Below, piece after piece: positions 48,825 to 55,671 of a stretch of DNA of 64,000 nucleotides. Every line of letters begins with the position of its first letter. Within the stretch, counting starts at the first letter, position 1. The translations under genes and the position numbers were made by a program. Below the pieces are notes generated by a model. The model was not told the DNA's origin. It saw only the letters and a program-made list of their open reading frames with translations, and ran no database searches. Location of the stretch: positions 4,030,001 to 4,094,000 of the forward strand of contig NZ_JAFFHZ010000001.1 of the NCBI RefSeq assembly GCF_017052585.1, read 5' to 3'. Source of the stretch: Paenibacillus apiarius (GTDB taxonomy: Bacteria > Bacillota > Bacilli > Paenibacillales > Paenibacillaceae).

Positions 48825-48917
48825 TTATCCGTACAGTACTGCGATGTGATTTAGCAGGTCAATCAACGGAGGTATAACTTTGCCAATGAATTCCAATACC
48901 GCTATGAAGATTGTCAT
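48825..48917 (-). CDS. 30-aa hydrophobic peptide, paralogue 1
   Basis: Complete 30-codon frame, ATG to TAA, too short for usual gene calling. The peptide begins MTIFIAVLEFIGKVIPPL and ends LLNHIAVLYG. GGGAG stands 9 bases before the ATG. Its paralogue at 51330-51422 has the same length and stop and 23 of 30 identical residues; most changes are S/T, I/L, D/E, so the frame appears to be under protein-level selection. One hydrophobic span, broken by Pro-Pro, with Glu9, Lys13, Asp20, His24 spaced as on one helix face. Could be a type I toxin-like membrane peptide or a leaderless phenol-soluble-modulin-like peptide; no family is recognised. Confidence 0.65.
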   Translation of the reverse strand: MTIFIAVLEFIGKVIPPLIDLLNHIAVLYG

Positions 48918-48942
48918 ATCAATCACTCCCTGAAACGATAGC

Positions 48943-48964
48943 CAAGAAACTGTAATGTTCCTTG
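48943..48964 (-). promoter_or_regulatory. inverted repeat in leader of peptide gene 1
   Basis: Minus strand CAAGGAAC-attaca-GTTTCTTG, arms 7 of 8 paired, just downstream of a TATATATAGT -10 region. Arms are unchanged in unit 2 while the spacer differs, as expected for a hairpin or operator. Confidence 0.5.
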
Positions 48965-48995
48965 TACTATATATATCGGCATGCAGCTCTTATTT

Positions 48996-49009
48996 TGTTA
49001 GCGCTTTCA
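48996..49009 (-). promoter_or_regulatory. catabolite-responsive element (cre), unit 1
   Basis: Minus strand TGAAAGCGCTAACA fits the CcpA consensus TGWAANCGNTNWCA at every position. It lies about 80 bp before the peptide start, around where a -35 region would be. Confidence 0.65.
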
Positions 49010-49035
49010 TAAAGAAAAATTTAAAATGCTGGTGG

Positions 49036-49073
49036 AAAACCCACCCAACCTCCTAAAAAGGGAATTGAGTGGG
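49036..49073 (-). terminator. minus-strand terminator at the border of units 1 and 2
   Basis: CCCACTCAA pairs with TTGGGTGGG, inner CCC/GGG, followed by TTTT on the minus strand. It is the diverged copy of the mnmA terminator at 51540-51578. Confidence 0.7.
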
Positions 49074-49335
49074 ATTGCTTACTTCAACTTGCCCTCGTGA
49101 CTGAAGAGTGGGCAAGACAGGGGACTCAGGGGGAGCGGTATGCACGATGCCGGATCGTTCTTTTGCTCGTTCTCCTCATAATTCAGGCCCTGATCGTTTT
49201 TCTCATCACTCTCCCTCTCGTTCAGTAAGGGCATTATCCCCTCTGTATGGGGAAGGTAACATTCGGCGCACATGTCTCAAGCAGCCAGCATTGCTTGTTC
49301 GCTGAGACCAGAAAGGAGAGGCGACGACGAACTGC

Positions 49336-49341
49336 GAGTGT
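49336..49341. repeat. IS target site duplication, left
   Basis: GAGTGT, repeated at 50909-50914 directly outside the other inverted repeat. Confidence 0.85.
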
Positions 49342-50908
49342 CAGACTGTTGAAAAAAGCCGTGTTTTTCGGTGCATAATGCATCAATATGATACAATATC
49401 AGTAATTAATTTGATGAGAGGCGTGTGGTGATCTTGTTGAATAGCAAGCAGTCCGAAAACAAAGCTCATAATGAAATGGAACTTATTTGTATGGATTTAT
49501 TGGTACCTCAAGATCACCTGCTACGCCTTATCGACAAACATGTGGATTTCTCTTTTATCAGGGAGAAAGTTCGGCCTTACTATAGCGAAACCAAGGGACG
49601 ACCGGCCTTAGACCCCGTTGTCTTATTTAAAATGATGCTCATCGGATATTTGTACGGCATACGCTCTGAACGTCAATTGGAGCAAGAAATCATTCCGAAT
49701 GCTGCTTATCGCTGGTTCCTTGGCCTGCGTCTCTCCGATCGCGTCCCCGATCACTCGACGATCAGTTGGAACCGGAATAATCGGTTTAAAGATACGAATC
49801 TCTTTCAAGAGATTTTTGATGAAATGGTACATCTAGCGATCAACCATAAGATGGTGGATGGTCGTCTCTTGGTGACCGATTCGACTCATATTCGAGCCAA
49901 CGCTAACAATAATCGCTACACGATGCAGGTTCTCGAAGAGACCCCTCATGACTATCTAAAAGAATTAGAGAAGGCCATCAACGAGGATCGAGAGAGCCAC
50001 GGAAAAAAGCCCCTTCCTCCCCGGAAGCCTTCCGGGGAGGAAAAACCACGTAAAGTAAGTCAAACCGATCCCGAGTGCGGACTGATGAAACGAAGCGGTA
50101 AGCCGGAGGCATTCTGTTATCTCGACCATCGCACCGTCGACCATAAATATAACATTATCACCGATGTCCATGTGACACCTGGCCATGTTAATGACGCTGC
50201 CGTCTACGTGGAACGCCTCAAGCGACAAATCCAAACCTTTGCATTTCAATCGACGCTGGAAGCCGTGGCGCTGGATTCGGGGTACATGACTCCTTACATA
50301 TGCGATCAGACGCTAAAGCTAGAGATCGCTGCGGCTATCGCGGAACGCAATGCTCCAACGCCCCCTGACATTTTTCCGAAGAAACAGTTTATCTACCATG
50401 CAGAAGAAAATGGCTACCTGTGTCCCGCGGGAAAAATGCTAATGTATACGACTACCAATCGACAAGGGTATCGGGAATACACGTCAAATGCCGAGGAGTG
50501 TGCAAACTGCCCCTTGCTCAATCAGTGTACGAAATCGGCCAACCACCAACGTAAGATCGAACGACATATATGGGAAGAGAGTAAAGAGAAGGTCGCTCAG
50601 TACCGGAAAACCCATTCCGGAGAGGCGGCCTATAAGTTGCGTCCTCAAACGATAGAACGAAGCTTTGCAGATGCAAAAGAGCTTCATGGATATCGTCGCT
50701 GCAAGTTCCGCGGGAGAGCTAAAACGCAGGAACAAGCTTTCATGACCGCAATAGCCCAGAATGTAAAAAAGATTGCCAGGTACCTGGCCCAAAAGGTCGG
50801 ACGTGGGCAGAAGCAAAAGACCCCACCTGTTCTTTTAACCAAATTAAGGAACTTCTCGAAATCTTTAGCTCTAAATTCTGCCGCTTAAACCGATTTTTCA
50901 ACAGTCTG
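49342..50908 (+). mobile_element. IS1182-family insertion sequence, intact
   Basis: 1567 bp, bounded by perfect 15-bp inverted repeats CAGACTGTTGAAAAA (49342-49356) and TTTTTCAACAGTCTG (50894-50908), with one transposase gene filling the element and a perfect 6-bp target duplication GAGTGT. The perfect duplication and intact gene point to recent insertion. Confidence 0.9.
49425..50888 (+). CDS. IS1182-like transposase
   Basis: 487 aa DDE transposase. N-terminal DUF772 domain (VVLFKMMLIGYLYGIRSERQLEQE, given in part), first catalytic Asp in LLVTDSTHIRANANNN, second in ALDSGYMTPYICDQ, and the glutamate region TIERSFADAKELHGYRRCKFRG. A Cys-rich stretch CANCPLLNQC lies before the last motif, usual for the family. 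No frameshift or stop, so probably active. Start is one of GTG 49425, GTG 49428 or a TTG shortly after; GAGAGG lies upstream. Confidence 0.9.
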   Translation: MVILLNSKQSENKAHNEMELICMDLLVPQDHLLRLIDKHVDFSFIREKVRPYYSETKGRPALDPVVLFKMMLIGYLYGIRSERQLEQEIIPNAAYRWFLGLRLSDRVPDHSTISWNRNNRFKDTNLFQEIFDEMVHLAINHKMVDGRLLVTDSTHIRANANNNRYTMQVLEETPHDYLKELEKAINEDRESHGKKPLPPRKPSGEEKPRKVSQTDPECGLMKRSGKPEAFCYLDHRTVDHKYNIITDVHVTPGHVNDAAVYVERLKRQIQTFAFQSTLEAVALDSGYMTPYICDQTLKLEIAAAIAERNAPTPPDIFPKKQFIYHAEENGYLCPAGKMLMYTTTNRQGYREYTSNAEECANCPLLNQCTKSANHQRKIERHIWEESKEKVAQYRKTHSGEAAYKLRPQTIERSFADAKELHGYRRCKFRGRAKTQEQAFMTAIAQNVKKIARYLAQKVGRGQKQKTPPVLLTKLRNFSKSLALNSAA

Positions 50909-50914
50909 GAGTGT
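50909..50914. repeat. IS target site duplication, right
   Basis: GAGTGT. Joining the two flanks gives ACTGC-GAGTGT-GCAGT, so the duplicated bases were the loop of a palindrome. Confidence 0.85.
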
Positions 50915-51266
50915 GCAGTTATTTTGGTGAAATGCCGCCTTTTTCGGCGTTTGAACTGCAAACATGCAGTGTAAGTCAAGGGGGTTACCATTATATGTGC
51001 GACTTTGCGAAAATGAGCTGCACGATTGAAGTTCAGCGTGACGAAAGACGTGAAAATGAGACTTTCTAATGTATATTTGCAGTTGGAGACGCCCCCTTAA
51101 GGCTTGAGGGGAAGATGCGGGCTGAATCCATGCTCTTCTTGGAACGGGAGGCGGCCGCATCTGATTGCGTATTAGGTTTTTTCTGAATCTAAGGGTGTGG
51201 ACAAAATGACTTTGTGAAGCAGCTTTTTTTAGGGAGCGGATCCGCAGGCTTGTTAGAGCACAAGGA

Positions 51267-51308
51267 AAGCCCATGAACCAAGGCGAACATGCCGAGAATC
51301 ATGGGCTT
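51267..51308 (-). terminator. hairpin behind peptide gene 2
   Basis: AAGCCCATGA pairs with TCATGGGCTT (10 bp), then TTTCCTTG on the minus strand, 22 bases past the peptide stop. Confidence 0.55.
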
Positions 51309-51329
51309 AGGTGTAAGAGGTTAGTACGG

Positions 51330-51422
51330 TTATCCGTACAGTACTACGATGTGATTTAGCAGTTCAATCAACGGAGGTATGACTGCACCCAGGAATCCTA
51401 ATACCGCTATGAACATCGACAT
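51330..51422 (-). CDS. 30-aa hydrophobic peptide, paralogue 2
   Basis: Complete 30-codon frame, ATG to TAA, beginning MSMFIAVLGFLGAVIPPL and ending LLNHIVVLYG; GGGAG stands 9 bases before the ATG. Compared with paralogue 1 it is more hydrophobic (Gly9 and Ala13 in place of Glu9 and Lys13). A hairpin GTACGG-ATAA-CCGTAC has the stop codon in its loop. It lies behind mnmA on the same strand but beyond a strong terminator and with its own promoter region. Alternatives are as for paralogue 1; a secretion signal or processing site is not seen. Confidence 0.65.
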   Translation of the reverse strand: MSMFIAVLGFLGAVIPPLIELLNHIVVLYG

Positions 51423-51447
51423 ATAAATCACTCCCTAATACGTTTGC

Positions 51448-51469
51448 CAAGAAACTGTACTGTTCCTTG
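51448..51469 (-). promoter_or_regulatory. inverted repeat in leader of peptide gene 2
   Basis: Minus strand CAAGGAAC-agtaca-GTTTCTTG directly behind TATATATAGT (51480-51471). Same arms as in unit 1. Confidence 0.5.
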
Positions 51470-51500
51470 TACTATATATATCGGCAAGCAATCATCTATT

Positions 51501-51514
51501 TGTTAGCGCTTTCA
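51501..51514 (-). promoter_or_regulatory. catabolite-responsive element (cre), unit 2
   Basis: Minus strand TGAAAGCGCTAACA, identical to the unit 1 site and a full match to TGWAANCGNTNWCA, in the -35 area of the peptide promoter. Confidence 0.65.
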
Positions 51515-51539
51515 AAATAAAAATGAAATAATATTGGTG

Positions 51540-51578
51540 GAAAAACCACCCAACCCCCTAAAAAGGGAATTGGGTGGG
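51540..51578 (-). terminator. terminator after mnmA
   Basis: CCACCCAA pairs with TTGGGTGG, followed by TTTTT on the minus strand, 6 bases past the mnmA stop. Confidence 0.88.
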
Positions 51579-51583
51579 AGTTG

Positions 51584-52768
<1,185 letters not shown>

Positions 52769-52833
52769 TTATATCGAAAATAAGGTTGCTTGTCAAGAGA
52801 TTGCCATCATTTCATGAATACGCAACCAGATTA

Positions 52834-52859
52834 TTGACTATAACGAGGATAGTTATGAT
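52834..52859 (+). promoter_or_regulatory. cymR upstream region with inverted repeat
   Basis: TTGACTATAACGAGGATAGT begins a stretch with nested dyads ACTAT/ATAGT and ATAAC/GTTAT, about 70-90 bp before cymR. It may be an Rrf2-type operator for autoregulation; the promoter -10 is unclear. Confidence 0.35.
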
Positions 52860-52926
52860 ACGATATACGGGGTGCCTTAATCGGAATACATTGAATTGAT
52901 AAGATAATGAATACGGGGTGTATTAT

Positions 52927-53346
52927 ATGAAGATATCTACGAAAGGCCGTTACGGATTAACGATTATGATGGAGCTTGCGAGGAGCACCGGCGAAGGTCC
53001 GACTTCTTTGAAGAGCATAGCGGAGAAGAATCAATTGTCCGAGCATTACTTGGAGCAGCTCATCGCGCCGCTGCGCAATGCGGGACTCGTGAAGAGCATC
53101 CGCGGAGCCTATGGCGGTTATATTTTATCCCACAATGCGGAGCAGGTTACGGCTGGAGAAGTGATTCGCGTGCTGGAAGGTCCGATTTCACCGGTCGATT
53201 TCACGGAAGAAGACGATCCCGCGAAGCGCGATTTGTGGCTGCGCATACGCGACAGCATCGCGCAAGTGCTTGATTCGACCACACTCGCCGATTTAATCAA
53301 CTATAAAGAAGAGGGCGGCCAAGACAGTTACATGTTTTATATTTAG
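52927..53346 (+). CDS. cymR: Rrf2-family cysteine metabolism repressor CymR
   Basis: 139 aa. Begins MKISTKGRYGLTIMMELA, the Rrf2 helix-turn-helix, with SIAEKNQLSEHYLEQLIAPLRNAGLV and SIRGAYGGYIL (wing). No cysteine cluster as in IscR, so it is of the CymR type, which acts in complex with the O-acetylserine lyase CysK in B. subtilis. GGGGTG stands before the ATG at 52927. iscS follows, as in B. subtilis. Confidence 0.9.
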   Translation: MKISTKGRYGLTIMMELARSTGEGPTSLKSIAEKNQLSEHYLEQLIAPLRNAGLVKSIRGAYGGYILSHNAEQVTAGEVIRVLEGPISPVDFTEEDDPAKRDLWLRIRDSIAQVLDSTTLADLINYKEEGGQDSYMFYI

Positions 53347-53400
53347 GTTTAGGTTTGTGTTTAGAGGTTAGGCATATTTAGCAGTTGGGGGAAAAATGCG

Positions 53401-54585
53401 ATGAAACGCATCTATTTTGATCATGCAGCAACGACGCCGCTTCATCCGGACGTGCTACAAGCAATGACGGCAAGCATGCATAACGTATTCGGCAACGCAT
53501 CAAGCGTTCATGCATATGGACGCGAGGCGAAATCCGCCGTCAATCAATCACGCGATCGCATCGCCGCACGGCTTGGCTGCCGTCCTCAAGAGCTAGTATT
53601 TACGAGCGGAGGCACGGAAAGCGATAATGCTGCTTTGTTCGGGGCCGCCTGGGCGGCATGGCTGCAATCCGGGCAGTCTCCGCAGCAGGACAAGCATCGC
53701 ATGAAGCCTCATATTGTGACGACTCAAGTCGAACATCATGCTGTTCTTCATGCTTGCGAACGATTGGAGTCTCTTGGCTTCGATGTGACTTATGTGGCGC
53801 CTGACGAGACAGGCTTCATCAGCGCGGATAAGATTGAGTCCGCTTTGCGGCCGAATACGTGTCTTGTCAGTGTCATGTACGGCAATAATGAGGTTGGCAC
53901 GTTGCAGCCTATACGGGAAATTGGCGAAATCGCGCGTGAACATGGCATTTTGATGCATACGGATGCCGTCCAAGCCTTAGGCATGATACCGCTCCAATTG
54001 AACGAACTGCCTGTAGACTTTGCAAGCTTCTCCGCCCATAAGGTGAATGGTCCGAAGGGCGTAGGAGCGCTGTATATTCGTACAGGCGCTCTATGGGATC
54101 CGTTTCTTTACGGAGGCAATCAAGAACGCAAGCGCAGAGCGGGCACGGAAAATATTGCGGGAATAGCCGGATTTGCCGAAGCGGTGGAGCGGGCGGCCGG
54201 TTCGTTAGATGAGAAGATTCAAGAAGCAAGCGGCATCAGGGATGCGTTATGGACCGGGTTGAAGGATTCTTTGGGGGATCGGGTGGTGCGTAACGGTCAT
54301 CCATCCCGGCAGCTGCCCCATATTTTGAATGTGAGCATACTTGACGTTCCAACCGAAACGATGCTTATGAATTTAGATCTTGCCGGCATTATGGCAGCAA
54401 GCGGCTCTGCCTGCACATCGGGATCATTGGAAGTGTCCCATGTGCTGGAAGCGATGGAGCTGTCGGAAGAACGCAAGCGCACCGCTGTACGTTTCAGCTG
54501 CGGATTGGGCAATACTAGGGAAGAGGCAGCTTTCACCGTTCAACAAATTGCAACCATCGTTTCACGTGTTCGTACTAGACAGTAA
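53401..54585 (+). CDS. iscS: cysteine desulfurase, IscS/YrvO type
   Basis: 394 aa PLP enzyme. FDHAATTPLHPDVLQAM start, PLP lysine in FSAHKVNGPKGVG, catalytic cysteine in SGSACTSGSLEVSHV. The B. subtilis counterpart YrvO hands sulfur to MnmA, encoded nearby. The 139 bases behind it hold no supported gene. Confidence 0.94.
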   Translation: MKRIYFDHAATTPLHPDVLQAMTASMHNVFGNASSVHAYGREAKSAVNQSRDRIAARLGCRPQELVFTSGGTESDNAALFGAAWAAWLQSGQSPQQDKHRMKPHIVTTQVEHHAVLHACERLESLGFDVTYVAPDETGFISADKIESALRPNTCLVSVMYGNNEVGTLQPIREIGEIAREHGILMHTDAVQALGMIPLQLNELPVDFASFSAHKVNGPKGVGALYIRTGALWDPFLYGGNQERKRRAGTENIAGIAGFAEAVERAAGSLDEKIQEASGIRDALWTGLKDSLGDRVVRNGHPSRQLPHILNVSILDVPTETMLMNLDLAGIMAASGSACTSGSLEVSHVLEAMELSEERKRTAVRFSCGLGNTREEAAFTVQQIATIVSRVRTRQ

Positions 54586-54724
54586 AGGGTGATTCCGCGG
54601 CGTGAAGGGAGGGGCGGCACAGATACGGCGGTAAGCGAGTTCTCGGACTTCTTGGACAAGCATCGGGCGAAGTTGCGGATGTGTGCAAGAAAGTGATTAT
54701 GCCGTAAGCTGAGGAGGCCCCGAT

Positions 54725-55204
54725 TTGAAGTTGTTGGAATTGATAGGTCTGCCTGTATATGAAATTGAAACAGGAAAGCAAGTATCCAGAGTGAAGGATT
54801 TCCGCATCACGGATCAATGGTGTATTACACATATTGAGCTTGAAGGAAAAAGCCGTAAAGCAAGCGTTATATCTGTCGTGAAATGGGAGGACGTAACGGC
54901 TTGCGGCGAGGATGCCATCATGATAGCGAACGATAAAGCCATCCGGCAGACGGAGGCTATCCATATAGAGCGATCGTTTCTTACGGGCAAGGCAGCAATG
55001 AAAGATTTGCCTGTCGTCACAACGGAAGGATCACAATTGGGATGGGTTGCCGATGTTTATTTTCAGCCAAATATGGGTAACCAAATAACAGGTCTGGAAA
55101 TATCAGACGGTTTGCTTTCTGACCTTTTGGAAGGGAGACGGCAGATAGATGAGATGAGCGGCTTGAGATGGGGCGCTGATGTTATCGTCGTTGAAGAAAG
55201 CTGA
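54725..55204 (+). CDS. yrrD: PRC-barrel protein, YrrD-like
   Basis: 159 aa with two PRC-barrel repeats: LLELIGLPVYEIETGKQVSR at the N-terminus and MKDLPVVTTEGSQLGWVADV from about residue 95. It starts with TTG, 8 bases after GAGGAGG. PRC barrels bind RNA or protein partners; the role of YrrD is unknown. Same neighbourhood as in B. subtilis. Confidence 0.82.
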   Translation: MKLLELIGLPVYEIETGKQVSRVKDFRITDQWCITHIELEGKSRKASVISVVKWEDVTACGEDAIMIANDKAIRQTEAIHIERSFLTGKAAMKDLPVVTTEGSQLGWVADVYFQPNMGNQITGLEISDGLLSDLLEGRRQIDEMSGLRWGADVIVVEES

Positions 55205-55230
55205 AGCAATGAGTACGAACAAATTAGTCA

Positions 55231-55464
55231 ATGGACGGAATGGTGAAAATGATGCGCTGCCCGAATTGCAATTCCAAAGATATCGGGAAAATTGGCTCCC
55301 ACCAATTTTATTGCTGGGGATGTTTTATAGAGCTGACGGTGAACGGCGACAAGATGTCTGTATTTCAAGTGGAAGAAGACGGTACATTAAGCTCGTTGGA
55401 CGATTTATTTTTCGGTGATGAATTTGTGACGCCTCCGTATCCGGAAGCGCATGCTTCATCCTAG
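55231..55464 (+). CDS. small Cys-rich (zinc-ribbon-like) protein
   Basis: 77 aa or less. MRCPNCNSKDIGKIGSHQFY followed by CWGC gives two CxxC pairs 18 residues apart, a zinc ribbon pattern, and the rest is acidic. The start is uncertain: ATG 55231, GTG 55243 or ATG 55249/55252 are possible. A terminator follows, separating it from nrdD. Function unknown. Confidence 0.7.
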   Translation: MDGMVKMMRCPNCNSKDIGKIGSHQFYCWGCFIELTVNGDKMSVFQVEEDGTLSSLDDLFFGDEFVTPPYPEAHASS

Positions 55465-55497
55465 AGGACGCGAACAGGAACGGATCAAATAATGCGA

Positions 55498-55540
55498 AAG
55501 CGCTCGAACCCGGTCGTTGACACGGGAACGGGCGCTTTTT
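55498..55540 (+). terminator. terminator after the Cys-rich gene
   Basis: AAGCGCTCG...CCG pairs with CGG...CGGGCGCTT, followed by TTT. Confidence 0.75.
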
Positions 55541-55554
55541 GCGTTGGCTGTGAC

Positions 55555-55634
55555 AAAGCGCATATTGTGTTTATAACGATTGAGGCATAATACATATTGT
55601 GTTTTGGTTCATAAAATTACACTACATATAGTGA
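55555..55634 (+). promoter_or_regulatory. three NrdR-like boxes upstream of nrdDG
   Basis: CATATTGTGT at 55561 and 55593 and CATATAGTGA at 55625 are spaced exactly 32 bp. The third is a nearly full NrdR box ACACTACATATAGTGA (55619-55634; 14 of 16 to acaCwAtATaTwGtGt); the others keep the right half. NrdR represses ribonucleotide reductase genes by binding two boxes about three helical turns apart. Confidence 0.65.
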
Positions 55635-55671
55635 TTTTCCTGGAATATAGCACTGGAAGGACTGGACGAAG

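Larger units (their letters stand above)
48203..49077. repeat. tandem accessory unit 1 (peptide 1 unit)
   Basis: About 0.88 kb that resembles 49078-51582 without the IS. Shared parts, left to right: a CATTCTCCCTCTCG-type segment, palindromes of the form AYWGC-N6-RCAGT (48419-48434, 48470-48485), a GCGTGACGAAAGAC block (48552-48565 region), a hairpin (48764-48802), the 30-codon peptide gene, an inverted repeat, a cre site and a terminator hairpin. Apart from the peptide gene no coding sequence is supported. Confidence 0.7.
49078..51582. repeat. tandem accessory unit 2 (peptide 2 unit, interrupted by IS)
   Basis: Without the IS and one target copy the unit is about 0.93 kb and aligns in order with unit 1. 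Its left part (49078-49335) is a low-complexity, REP-like segment with two CTCGTTC..CTC/CTCTCCCTCTCGTTCAGTAAGG pieces; no gene is supported there. The palindromes ACTGC-N6-GCAGT sit at the IS target and at 50955-50970. 51071-51260 shows nothing identifiable. Confidence 0.7.

Noticed and set aside
49079-49273. 64-aa minus-strand ORF with repeated NERESDEKND-like pieces
   Set aside because: Reads through the REP-like repeat; the matching part of unit 1 is broken by stops, so it is not a conserved protein.
48764-51308. Antisense RNA (type I antitoxin) promoters on the plus strand opposite the peptide genes
   Set aside because: I searched by eye for -35/-10 pairs in both spacers and found none convincing, so a toxin-antitoxin pair is not claimed as a feature.
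54586-54724. Short coding-like frame (GQASGEVADVCKKVIMP) between iscS and yrrD
   Set aside because: No start codon with a ribosome binding site and only about 35 codons; could be chance.
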